A DNA stretch of 64,000 nucleotides from Pseudomicrostroma phylloplanum (lineage: Eukaryota; Basidiomycota; Exobasidiomycetes; Microstromatales), in contig BCHS01000001.1 in the NCBI GenBank assembly GCA_039545275.1, positions 884,853 through 948,852 of the forward strand, written 5' to 3'. Made by a program: the position numbers and the translations under genes. Below are positions 43,734 through 53,205 of the stretch, in pieces. The notes under the pieces were generated by a model. That model worked only from the letters and a program-made list of their open reading frames with translations. It searched no databases and had not been told where the DNA came from. Position 1 is the first letter of the stretch; each line of letters opens with the position of its first letter.

Positions 43734-43872
43734 CGTGTCGTCAGATTTGTGCAATATATACCATGATTTCTCCTGAAGTAGACAGGGCTGAGGTCCAGTA
43801 TCGCGAGCCGCTAGGTCTTGGCTGGCTTGATCTGATTCGAGTAGCATTGCCACCCGGTCCTGAAAACGTGAT

Positions 43873-44300
43873 CTACAACTTGGCCCTCTCACCGCTAGAC
43901 TGCGACCGCCTCTCCTGATCCTCACTCTTCTGCGCCTTGCTCCACTCCCTAAACACCAGCGTGCTAGGTGCGACTCCAAACTCCTTCGAGATGCTCTCCT
44001 GCACTCCAAGCTCATTGAGGATCACCCTCGCGAGGGCAAAGTGGTGGATAGAGTGGAGTGCAATAAACCAGACCTCCCTTCCGAGCGTCGAATTGAACTC
44101 TTGCAGGATGGGCGTGGTGGCTCGGAGGATCAGAGGACGGTCCAGGGCAGACCCGTCGGGGGAGTCGAGGAGGGTGGAGATGCGGTGCTGGGTGCGCTCG
44201 AATTCGGCTAGGGCCTCGCTGGCGGACGTCTCGATGGGGAGGGAGCGAGAGCGGCGGTCGTAGTCTACAATGGGCAGACCTTGATCGCTGGTAGTGGAGG

Positions 44301-44338
<38 letters not shown>

Positions 44339-44826
44339 CTGCTGCTGTTTGCGCTGTGCTCGTCGAGTGCGTCGAGTAGAAGACGGAAGTGGTCGAGGAC
44401 ACTGGGAGAGTAGTCGTGGTATTGTGTCAGCTTCGGTTCTTGAGGAAGGCCCGCTGCCCTGCACTGCCTGCCATCGATGATCGCAGTATCTTTGTCTTAT
44501 GGTAGCAGCCACCACGGTCCCATCCCGCACACTCACTGTCTCAAATGCTTCCCCACCGTGCTCCCCGCCACATTCCTGCTCTTCACAGTCAGCTTCTCAT
44601 CCCCTACAATGCCCGTCCGCAACATCTCCAATGGCTGTTCCAAGATCTGCAGCGCACAGGAACGCATCGCCTCCTGGGCTTCCAGACGGGTGTCGGGAGC
44701 AGTGGTCAGGTCGCCCGAGGAGTGGGGCTTGGAGGAAGAGGCGGCGCGACGGTGGTCCAGGGTGTAGTCTACTGCATTGTTGGCAAAGGGAGAGGAAGAG
44801 CTGGAGGAGGTGCCGTCGGGAGCCAT
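43873..44826 (-). CDS. DinB-like four-helix protein of unknown function
   Basis: Predicted exons 44826..44537 and 44458..43873 give 291 residues; the join produces VGKHLRQAAGLPQEPKLTQY. Four-helix DinB/YfiT-type features are seen: an alpha-helical N-terminal block ending in SCALQILEQPLEML, the VGKHLRQ and YSPSVLDHFRLLLDALDE helices, and near the C-terminus EVWFIALHSIHHFALARVIL. The His residues in KHLRQ and HSIHHF are positioned like the metal ligands of bacterial DinB-family thiol transferases, although the usual H-x-x-D-H pattern is not complete. A Gly-Asn hexanucleotide repeat (44304-44340) codes a GNGNGN linker. Its substrate is unknown. It converges on LCB3 with 139 nt between stops. Confidence 0.65.
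44304..44340 (-). repeat. In-frame GGCAAC hexanucleotide repeat coding Gly-Asn
   Basis: Five to six copies of GGCAAC on the minus strand encode a GNGNGNGNGN linker in the DinB-like protein. Copy number is likely to vary between strains. Confidence 0.85.
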
Positions 44827-45211
44827 TGTGGTATTGAGCAAGTACTTGTGTGAGTAGGAGATTGAGAAGGGAGGAGATCGACTTGCGTTAGATGCTTGGT
44901 TGCGATTGTAATGTAAATGGTGGCAGGAAGGTGCGGTGCGCCTGACAATCACTACAATAGGGTGACGTTGGACCCGTGCATTTCCAAGCGGAAGCGGCCG
45001 GTACAGACTCCGATGGTAGAGGCCGGTCGGTGTGCGGCTGACCTTGGCATTGCATGACAATTACATCAGATTCATTGTGGGTGAAGCTTTCTTCGCAGCA
45101 CGGTCATGCTATCCAGACATCTCTAAGGGGAGAGACTATGATACTGCCGGGACAGGCACTGATGCAAAAAAATTTCCCTCGCAAGCGCAGAGCTCACAAA
45201 GGCAAAAGAAA
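44827..45211. promoter_or_regulatory. Upstream region of the DinB-like gene
   Basis: 385 nt between the minus-strand start at 44826 and the tRNA gene. No coding frame is supported. The 3' trailer of the tRNA gene is expected just below 45212; an A7 run, which would be a T7 Pol III stop on the minus strand, lies at about 45166-45172. Confidence 0.4.
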
Positions 45212-45305
45212 TGACCACAACGGGACTCGAACCCGCAACCTCTTGATGTCGAAAATCGGTGATCTCTCATCGTAGTCAAACACGCTGCCATTACGCCATG
45301 CGGCC
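45212..45305 (-). tRNA. tRNA-Arg(ACG) with a 22-nt intron
   Basis: Read on the minus strand, the acceptor stem GGCCGCA pairs with TGTGGTC (two G-T wobbles) and is followed by discriminator A. The T arm is GCGGG-TTCGAGT-CCCGT. The anticodon stem TTTGA/TCAAG encloses loop bases CT-ACG-A, giving anticodon ACG (Arg, CGN codons after A34 to inosine). A 22-nt insert beginning TGAGAGATC sits one base 3' of the anticodon, the canonical position for nuclear tRNA introns. The internal A-box-like TGGCGTAATGG and B-box GGTTCGAGTCC are both present. Confidence 0.9.
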
Positions 45306-45491
45306 ATCGATGAAGTGGATGCCGTCAATAGACATAGATATACGCAGATCGTGGGGAGCCCGTTTGCACACATGATACTGCGACTACAGTCACACTCGCT
45401 AGAGCCAGTCGTCTGCTGTGTAAGTGTATTATACATGAAAGTTACCTCTATGCACAGAGCTCGACACATCCTCACCACCTCGGCCACCCGT

Positions 45492-46503
45492 CTATCTCGC
45501 CTGACCTCCAGTGCCATCAGCCGCGTGCGTTGATCCCCTTACAGGGGCAGAGGCCCCGCCTGCCGACTCCCTCACTTTGCCCATTGGGTTGCTCGCTGCA
45601 TCTTCTGCCTGTACCGTGAGGCGGTCGTTGCGGTTGGGTGGATCCTTAGGAGCTGTGCCTCTGAAGGACAGGTAGAAGACGCGAGATGGAGATTCTTGTG
45701 CATCCGACTGTGGGTATACAATGCAGAGCAGAGTGTGACGATTATCAGAAGGCAGTTCGCACATTTACTCCTTACGCAACTCGCTGCGGGCTTACTCACC
45801 AGCACTACGTGCAACGAATTCACACTAGCGAATCTCGCCGCGAATCTGCCCAGTGGGTACTCCTGTATCCTCTCCTCTGCCGAAGAAGCTGCTTGGTCCT
45901 GCTCTCGCAGTAAGAAGTCGGCTTGAGGGAGACCAGAAGAGGGGGCGCCTGTGGACGTCGAGGGAGAGGAGCCTTCGAAGACGTCTTCGAGACCTAATCC
46001 ATTGGGCCGATTGACGTATATGCGAAGGCGCTGGCGTAAGAGGGGGATATGCTGTCAGCTGTCTGTTCGGGCGAAGCGCAAGACAAAGGGGCCAGCTCAC
46101 GTGTGGCGCTGACTGGCCTGCGCCTTGATTGATCAAGACAGAAGAGACTTTTACGGGGCTGCCGAATGGTATATTGATGATAAGCTGCGAGCAGGTAGCG
46201 CACTGTAGCGTCAGCGGTCACTCTACTGGCTCAGCTCAGCTCAGGTCACAGCGCTTTGCTTACATGTCCTGCCTCTAGACTCTCCGTCCATACGCCTACA
46301 TCGCTCCGCTTGTCCCAAGGCTTGATACAATTCCTCGCAGCTGCCGATGGTGAACCTGCTGACCCGCCGCCGCGGCTGCTGTGGTGGGCGATGTTCGACC
46401 CATACACGCCGGCTAGGAAGATGGACGAGTAGAGGGAGTGTGTGTCTGTACTTGACGACGCAGGAGCAGATGAGGATGCTTCGGGCAAGTTCGATTGAGA
46501 CAT
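45492..46503 (-). CDS. PITH-domain protein (PITHD1-like)
   Basis: Predicted exons 46503..46264, 46184..46101, 46030..45800 and 45707..45492 give 256 residues, all introns phase 0. The PITH domain (the C-terminal domain of human TXNL1, which binds the 26S proteasome) is recognised from NCIKPWDKRSD, LIINIPFGSPVKVSSVLI, then RLRIYVNRPNGLGLEDVFEG, RFASVNSLHVVLV and SRVFYLSFRGTAPKD. No thioredoxin domain precedes it, so it is of the stand-alone PITHD1 type. The N-terminal 25 residues are Ser/Ala-rich, and the C-terminal tail is disordered. It diverges from the PDX2 gene with 247 nt between starts. Confidence 0.88.
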
Positions 46504-46750
46504 ACTGAGGGTTTCGAGGCTACTGGAGCGAAGTCCTCTCGCCCTTGCTTCGTCTATGCTTTGTGAACACGGTCACTTGGCTCACGTACAAGGACTCGTC
46601 ATCCCCGACTGGAGCTTCGGAAAGGGGAGCGGAAGCAGCCCCGTCGGCGTCTGTGCGCCCAGGCAGAAAATCTGCCGTGCCCGTTCCTTTTCCCCTCTTG
46701 GCCTTAAGTGACTCACGATACCTTCTCACCACCACCAGTCACCAGTCAAG

Positions 46751-47743
46751 ATGAGCTATGCCGGCTCTCCTCAAGTCACAGTAGGCGTGCTGGCTCTGCA
46801 AGGTGCCTTTCATGAGCACATCGTTCACCTCTCCCGCATCGAGGGCGTGACGGCTATCCCCGTGCGGACGCCCGAGCACCTCGCTTGCTGCTCGGCCTTG
46901 ATCATCCCCGGGGGCGAGTCTACCGCCATTGCTCTGGGCGCAGCAAGAGGTGGTCTGCTGGAGCCACTGAGGGAATGGGTCCGCACAGATCGACCCACCT
47001 GGGGAACTTGCGCAGGAATGATCATGCTGGCCAGAGAGGCTACCGGGGGCAAGAAGGCTCAGGAGCTCATCGGTGGCTGGGATGGTCGAGTCGGAAGAAA
47101 TGGATGGGGCAGCCAGGTGAGTCACGCAAAGCTGATGCTGACGTGGAAGGACTGGGGAGCTGACCGACCTGGCACTTTGTTCGCTTCTCAGATCGAGTCC
47201 TTCGAGACGCCGCTCTCGATACCGGCCCTCTCAGGCGAAGAGCCTTTTCCAGGAGTCTTCATCCGCGCTCCAGTCGTAGAGCGCCTCTTTCACAAAGAGG
47301 AGTTGGCTGACCTCGCTCCTCGAGAGCCAGCCCAAGCAGGGCGGAGAGAAGGCGAGGAGTTGGAAGGAGTCAAACTCGTACAGGGTCAAGAGACTGGCGC
47401 GTCTACCCCATCGGACAGCCCAGCGGCGATGCCTCTACCCAATCTCGCCACATACACAAAGTCAGAGATCTCCAGCCTGCCTTCAAACGCAACTAGGCTA
47501 GCAGTTGCGCCTCCTTTGCTCACTTCGTCGACACCCCGGCCTCCCATTGAGGTGATAGCACGACTGCCCGATAGCGTTCGGCCGACAGCGACGTTACCAG
47601 GCCCTGACGCTGATATCGTTGCACTGAAGCAGGGGAACATCTTCGTCACTGCCTTCCACCCTGAATTGACGAGGGACAGGCGCTTGCACGAGTGGTGGGT
47701 CAGGGCATGTGTGAGAGGCGAGGAGCCACGCAAGAAGAGGTGA
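46751..47743 (+). CDS. SNO1: Pyridoxal 5'-phosphate synthase glutaminase subunit (PDX2/SNO)
   Basis: Predicted exons 46751..47116 and 47192..47743 give 305 residues. The subunit hydrolyses glutamine and passes ammonia to the PDX1/SNZ synthase in vitamin B6 synthesis. Landmarks are VGVLALQGAFHEH, LIIPGGESTAI, the nucleophile Cys in TWGTCAGMI (about residue 88), GWGSQIESFETPL and FIRAPVV, and the catalytic His/Glu of FVTAFHPELT. The 75-nt intron is a multiple of three and stop-free, so the unspliced frame also stays open; conserved sequence favours removal. An insert of about 90 residues between the beta strands before the HPE motif makes it longer than the usual 190-250. The SNZ partner is not in this window. 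Confidence 0.93.
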   Translation: MSYAGSPQVTVGVLALQGAFHEHIVHLSRIEGVTAIPVRTPEHLACCSALIIPGGESTAIALGAARGGLLEPLREWVRTDRPTWGTCAGMIMLAREATGGKKAQELIGGWDGRVGRNGWGSQVSHAKLMLTWKDWGADRPGTLFASQIESFETPLSIPALSGEEPFPGVFIRAPVVERLFHKEELADLAPREPAQAGRREGEELEGVKLVQGQETGASTPSDSPAAMPLPNLATYTKSEISSLPSNATRLAVAPPLLTSSTPRPPIEVIARLPDSVRPTATLPGPDADIVALKQGNIFVTAFHPELTRDRRLHEWWVRACVRGEEPRKKR

Positions 47744-47935
47744 CAGAGCGCTGTACAGATAACCCACGATAGAATGCATATGCACCCTCTTGCTGCATCA
47801 CATACTATACTAGATCGTACTATACTAGATCGTCCTGGCATGGACTGAATCTTGTAGATCATTGCCACTAGCCGAGCCGAGAAGGAGAGTCATGTACACA
47901 CAAGAAATTGCATTGCCAGATCGAGATTGTACAAA

Positions 47936-48651
47936 CTACTCTCCGAAGAGCTGCAGGGCAAAGCAGACGGGAAGAGGAGCAATAGTCAGCGTCAGATTCA
48001 GGAGAGGATCGAGAATAGCTGAAGCGAAGCCGTAAAGGACCGACTCACCTTCTGCACACGCTTCAGCACCGAGTCCTTGGACGGATCTGTGATTACCGAC
48101 ATCGTGGTGTGCGCAGTATAGCTTGGTCAGACGGACTCCCCGAAGCCTTCTCCTACTTCACCGCGAACTCACCATAGGGATGCTCCTTGCTGGGAATCTC
48201 TAGCAGGGCGGGGAATGCTTGTGTGTACTTATCCACCAGCGGCCTGATCTTCTCTGCAATGTGTTGGTTGATGAGCAGGATGGCAATGTCCTTCCTGTCC
48301 TGAGTGAATGTTGTGAAGTGGGCCTCAATGTCGGAGGGAGAGGTCTGATATGACACATGCGGAGGTTGTAGGTGGATGAGGATCAGCCAGAACACCACCA
48401 GCCCCTTGCACACTGGTTGATACTGACTTTGTTGTCGACGATTGCAAAGTTCTTCGACTCTCCGTCTGCTTCCACCTGCCCACAACCAGCCAGCAGCAAT
48501 CCTGTGGTGGAGTCCTACAGCGAGGAAGCGAATGAGCAAGGAAAGTCAGAAGCTTGATCTACTGGTCGTGAACGATTCCACTTCACTGTCTCACCTCGTC
48601 GCAGATGGACGCAATGAGCGTCCTGTTGGCAGCCTGCTGAGAGATAGACAT
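47936..48651 (-). CDS. VMA7: V-type proton ATPase subunit F
   Basis: Five predicted exons (48651..48595, 48514..48428, 48344..48173, 48086..48049, 47950..47936) give 122 residues, the normal size for this subunit (about 120). Conserved segments are [20 protein letters not shown], then [57 protein letters not shown] and the ending RVQKLFGE. Subunit F sits in the central rotor stalk of V1 and couples ATP hydrolysis to proton pumping in the vacuole. Three introns use GTGAG donors and one uses GTCAGT. The last exon is 15 nt. It diverges from the Asteroid-like gene with 243 nt between starts. Confidence 0.94.
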
Positions 48652-48894
48652 CTTTGTGAGGAGGACGGCTGTATCAGGTCTTACGATGAGACGACGGAAG
48701 GCGTACCGGATCAAGCCCAAGGGTCGCTGCTCCGTTCCGCTTCTCCACCTTTGGCCTTGCGTCAGACTCGCGCATGGCCCCAGGCCAAGGCTGAAATTCT
48801 CCCCTTCCGTTCGTTCCTCCTTACTAGAGATCCTTGTAAAGCAGCCCAGACCTATATCAGTTTCCCCTGCTCCGTCTCCTTCCCGCCGATTTCG

Positions 48895-51822
48895 ATGGGT
48901 ATCCGAGGCCTCGCCACTTTGGCCAAGAGCTACCAAGCGGCCATCTCCGAGGTCCTCGAGTTCCCCGTAGCCGCTGCTTCCTCCTCGCAGCAGAAGACTA
49001 CGACCCTCTCCATCGATGCATGGGCCTGGGTATTCGAAGTGTGGGCTAATCACTTTGGCGAGTCTGTGCAGGGAGGCAACTATGCAGACCTCATCGAATT
49101 CGTCAAGGATGCCGTAACGGCCTGGAGAGCATGCTCTCTCGAGCCGGTCTTCATCTGGGACGGACCAGTACCACTGATCAAGCGATCTATCTATCTGGAT
49201 CGGCGAGCAAGCATTGCAGCAGGCAACTCTGCGTTCATGCGATCGTCGCAGGCTTCCCGTTCGTCGAAGCGATTTCAGCTGGAGTCATATCCCTTTGTAC
49301 CCCTCCTTGCACAAGCCGTCAAGGCAGCTCTAGCCGACGAGGGCGTCAAGTCTGTGATAGCGCAGACAGAGGCAGATGGAGCGGTAGCTGAGCTGGCCGA
49401 TGAATCCGGAGGCTTAGCGGCTAGCCAGGATTCTGACTTCTTCGTGCTGTGCTCAAGAGGTTCAGGTAGAGGGAGATATACACAGATTGACTCTTGGGAA
49501 TACATAGTCGAGGATAAGAAGGGGCCAAATGAGCTCTCGAGCTCGACAGAGGCGCCGAACTCAGATTCGATAGGCGAATCGGATGGCTTTGAGGCGGTCA
49601 CAAGCAAGCGAAGAAGGAACAAGTCGAAGGCTTCTATAGACACAACAAGCAGCTCAAGAGCCTCAGGCTCACAATCGCTGCCGTATCCGCCTGTCCGTGG
49701 TCCAGATTCGGACCTAAAGCTCATTGGCGTAAAGCTGCGAGTCTTCTACCCACAGAAGCTCGCGGCTCAACTGCGGATACCTGCCGCGCTTTTGCCTCTA
49801 CTAGGCGCGGTAGCCGGGAATGACTACACGACTGCCCTTCAAGACACGGTCCTCTTTCGCCACCTTCAGACAGGGCCAGAGAGGATCAAAGAAGCGGCCG
49901 AAGTCATCCAGAGGGAGTGGATACGGACTATTGGAAGCCCTTCAGCCGGCAAGCAGGTGAAGCGAGCGACGGCATCCTCTTCTCGCAGTCTTGAGGCTAG
50001 GCTGGCGGCCAAGAGTTTGGTAGGAGCAGTTCGCGAGATGGATGACGATGCTCGGAGCGAGTACTCCGATGCCTCCTCCGCTACTGCGACACCAGCGCAG
50101 ATGGCAGCATCGAACGGCAGCCTCTCAAACGCTCCACCCCCGTCACTAGACCCAGTCAGAAGTCTCGTCGGCGCGGTGGTCACCTCGCTTCTGGAGCGGG
50201 CAGACGTAGCGACTCACCGGTCTTTCTACGTTTCCGATGCCGACAAGGAAGCCTGTATCGAATCGATCATCGAGAGCATGGCGGTATACTCGCTGCTTAC
50301 CAACGTCAGCGCGTCTCAGCTCGACGACCCAGCCGGATTCTGGTCGCGTTTTCTTCCAGGAGAGGAGAACAGAAGAGCCTTGCAGCTGTACCGGGATGCC
50401 TTCGAGTCCGGCTCTTTCTCGGAGCAACTGGTCTCTGCTTTGGCATCTCGAGTAGTGGCTACGACTCTGGCACCAGAGGATCCGGACCAGAGGAGCATTC
50501 ACGTGGGAGCAACAAGATCGATTCGCAGATGGACATACGCTATCATGTTTGGAGTGTGGGGGATGGAGTGGGCGAGAGAAACTATGGCGGACCCCACTGC
50601 CGAGCTGAATGACAATGATACCGAGGAAGAAAGTAGCAAGGCAGCATCACAGCCGCACCTCAGATCGAATGGACCCTACAGGGCTGGGGAGCGGCCAGAC
50701 GATGTCATCAGCGTCGACACCGAATCCGAAAGCGAGAGTGAGGGCGACGACGTCGAGAGGCCAGGTCCCTCTGCTCCTGGCTCGGTCTTCAATGGCGAGG
50801 ACGACGATGCAGACAGGGACACCTATGCTCCTCCCTTTGTCAAGCCCCCACCAGCTGTCAAGGAGTACGTGCGAAAGGGAGAGCGCTTCATTGGCGAGCT
50901 GGTAGAGATTGTCAAGCTGGCGGACCTTTTGGCCGAGGACGTCGAGGGCCTTCCACTTACTCTCGCGGAGCTCCATGCTCAATACCTTGCGGCTCGCTCA
51001 GAAGCAAAGCCTAGTCACGCCTCGGCACCGGGGCCTACTTCAGATCCCTTGCCGGCCTTGGCTCCGCTCCTCCCACCTCGCACAAGGCTGGACATCTACA
51101 AGCACGCTCTGCATTCTTCTGGAGAAGCCATGAATGCAGTGCCTCTGTCAGTGCTCCCTCTGGCTGCCTCACTGAAGCACATCATCGGAACGATGGCCGT
51201 GGAAGCTGGTGAGAGCAAGAAGCGGCTGAATTGGACCTTGGCTGAGGTTACTTCGGCCGTTCTCGCTGGATGCCATGTTGCGGCTGTGCAGTCTGCGCGC
51301 AAGAGCAAGAGTGGTATCAAGGGGGAGCTCTTGCAGAGGTCCTTCTGGGTACAGCCGACATCACGAGCTATCCATGTAGCCTCGACTCTCCAGCTCGTAT
51401 TGGAGACGGCCGACTCACTTGCTTCTACGCTTCTTCTCACCTCGTCCCCGAGTGATGGAGACGACATTGCCCTGCCTCCGCCTCACGCGCTCTTTGACGG
51501 CCCCATCTTTCACCTACTGGTGGCCAACGAAGGTCAGGGGACAAAGGAGATGAGCATCTCAGACGAAACGCAGAAGCTGGCAGAGCAAGTGTTGCAGGCT
51601 GTTTTGGCTGATGGCACGAGGGATGACCTTGCGATCAGCGCAGAAGAGCTCAAGAGGCTGAGGAAAGAGAGCAAGAAGAAGGCCAAGGCAGTTGCCGAGA
51701 GCGAGCAGGAGGAAGCCAAGACCTCCGCTGCTAGCAATGGCAAGAAGTCGAAGAATTCCACTCAGGGATCCCAGAACTCTGGGATGAGCGGCAAGAACGC
51801 ATTTGAACTATTGATGGGCTGA
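48895..51822 (+). CDS. Asteroid-like XPG/FEN-fold protein
   Basis: A single-exon gene of 975 residues starting MGIRGLATLAKSY, the usual opening of the Asteroid (ASTE1) family. XPG-fold acidic positions appear in LSIDAWAWVFEVW, VFIWDGPVP, IAQTEADGAVAELAD and ASQDSDFFVLC, in the expected order. Human ASTE1 acts as a structure-specific nuclease that limits 3' overhangs for shieldin-linked repair; whether this fungal member is active is inference. The middle has a Ser-rich disordered stretch (about residues 205-260), then helical regions and an acidic segment (about 570-650). The C-terminus is Lys/Glu-rich and ends GMSGKNAFELLMG. The frame is open upstream of 48895, but translation there shows no family match. 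Confidence 0.85.
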   Translation: MGIRGLATLAKSYQAAISEVLEFPVAAASSSQQKTTTLSIDAWAWVFEVWANHFGESVQGGNYADLIEFVKDAVTAWRACSLEPVFIWDGPVPLIKRSIYLDRRASIAAGNSAFMRSSQASRSSKRFQLESYPFVPLLAQAVKAALADEGVKSVIAQTEADGAVAELADESGGLAASQDSDFFVLCSRGSGRGRYTQIDSWEYIVEDKKGPNELSSSTEAPNSDSIGESDGFEAVTSKRRRNKSKASIDTTSSSRASGSQSLPYPPVRGPDSDLKLIGVKLRVFYPQKLAAQLRIPAALLPLLGAVAGNDYTTALQDTVLFRHLQTGPERIKEAAEVIQREWIRTIGSPSAGKQVKRATASSSRSLEARLAAKSLVGAVREMDDDARSEYSDASSATATPAQMAASNGSLSNAPPPSLDPVRSLVGAVVTSLLERADVATHRSFYVSDADKEACIESIIESMAVYSLLTNVSASQLDDPAGFWSRFLPGEENRRALQLYRDAFESGSFSEQLVSALASRVVATTLAPEDPDQRSIHVGATRSIRRWTYAIMFGVWGMEWARETMADPTAELNDNDTEEESSKAASQPHLRSNGPYRAGERPDDVISVDTESESESEGDDVERPGPSAPGSVFNGEDDDADRDTYAPPFVKPPPAVKEYVRKGERFIGELVEIVKLADLLAEDVEGLPLTLAELHAQYLAARSEAKPSHASAPGPTSDPLPALAPLLPPRTRLDIYKHALHSSGEAMNAVPLSVLPLAASLKHIIGTMAVEAGESKKRLNWTLAEVTSAVLAGCHVAAVQSARKSKSGIKGELLQRSFWVQPTSRAIHVASTLQLVLETADSLASTLLLTSSPSDGDDIALPPPHALFDGPIFHLLVANEGQGTKEMSISDETQKLAEQVLQAVLADGTRDDLAISAEELKRLRKESKKKAKAVAESEQEEAKTSAASNGKKSKNSTQGSQNSGMSGKNAFELLMG

Positions 51823-51898
51823 GACAGTCCTGATTTTTCCTTGCATTTTAGTGGGTATAGATGTACTTTGTAGACGCCCGGTTCCTCCCTGTACCGTA

Positions 51899-52877
51899 TC
51901 ATCCCATGCTCTCAATACCAGCATCTAGATTCCCAGCCATACCCCTACCTCCGCCTGATCCTTGCATGCCTCCATCATCCTCATCTCCGCTGCCTTCATC
52001 AGCATCCATCCCATTGTCGAGGGTATATTCGCCTTCGAAGGCGGCATCATCGTCTGCTTGTCCTCTGCCTGCCTCTCTTCCTCTCCTTCCCCTACGCCCT
52101 CCTCCACCTGGTCCATCGGCCATCTCTGACGCTTGACCCTCTGTTGTGTTTCCAGGTGGATCGCTCGACGTCGCGAGATTGGTGACGGGTGCCTCGCGTT
52201 CTTCGGCGTCTAGCTGCTCTTCATGTGTCGTGCGGCCTCGACCGAGTACGACGATGCTGTTGCGACCATACGCCAGTAGGGCATCGCGCTGAAGGAACCA
52301 TGTTGGCAGGGTGGTGGACATCAGTCGAAGCTCTGTATACGGAGCGTAGAGTATCCGCAAGCAGGTCCTTCCTGTATCTCAGGAGACTCACATAGTTCTG
52401 CCTTTCAGCCTCTTCCTCGTTGAGGTCCTTCTCCTCTTCTTGTGTGACCCCGCTGCCGCTCCAATGCCAGCCACGCTCGGCAGCCTCCCTCATCCTGACG
52501 TCTTCTTTACTCCACCGAGCCCTCCACCGATTCCTCGCGCTTCCCTGCCTCACACCTGACCCTGACGCCGGGCCGGACCCGTCGTTCACAGCAGCTCTGC
52601 TCGTTCCCACGTCTACTCCCAGATACGATGAGACAGTCTCCTCGCTGCTTCTGGAGGGAAGATGGACACCGCTAGCATGGTACCATTGGGCTCTAGCCTG
52701 TGAGCTCTGCTGGAGCTCTGCGAGGTAGACCTGCGTCCGCGCATCATAGGCGGAGGCAGAGGCGGCTCCTGCTCTTCTGGGTGGTGAAGCGGGGCGCTTA
52801 GGAGGTGGCGGAGGAGGGTGAGACCAGAGCGTTGTGTATGAGGGGAGATATGACGAGGTATAAGGCGACGAGGTCAT
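51899..52877 (-). CDS. Unknown protein, disordered ends with a conserved-looking core
   Basis: Predicted exons 52877..52392 and 52330..51899 give 305 residues. The 61-nt intron has a GTGAGT donor; frame continuity requires the acceptor ACAGAG, weaker than the preceding ACAG, so this boundary is less certain. The core spans RTQVYLAELQQSSQARAQWY, RWSKEDVRMREAAERGWHWS and, across the intron, LPTWFLQRDALLAYGRNSIVV. The N-terminus is Pro-rich (PPPPPPKRPASPPRR), and the C-terminus is Gly/Asp-rich with a GRRGRRGREAGRG stretch. No family recognised. Stops of this gene and the Asteroid-like gene are only 76 nt apart. Confidence 0.6.
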
Positions 52878-53205
52878 GGTCGGCGACGGTTACCGTACCC
52901 CTGGTGAAGTGAGGCTGAGAGTGGTATGGCTGCAGTCACGGTGGTCCTCCGAGGCTGCTTCCGTCGCGTCTTTTGGCGGAAGTGCGTCGGAAGGCCGCAC
53001 GCACGCATCTGGCTCCGTCTGTCCGTACCATTGCTTCTTACCTTCGCACCTCAAAGCTCTCTACCTCTTCTCGTTCATCCTCTTCATTGGTCACATACCA
53101 GTTGAAGCTTCATCGGCAGCCACCTGGCAGACTTCAGGAGGCTGACTGCAGGCTGCACTACGTGAGGGGTTCCATCGGCGCGTGTCGCGTTTCCTCGCTG
53201 CTTAG
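52878..53205. promoter_or_regulatory. Divergent promoter region, unknown gene and SANTA gene
   Basis: 328 nt between divergent start codons, with no supported coding frame. Both promoters are expected here. Confidence 0.4.

Noticed and set aside
48442..48894. Upstream 151-codon extension of the Asteroid-like protein
   Set aside because: It overlaps VMA7 exons on the other strand and precedes the family-typical MGIRGL start; it is open by chance.
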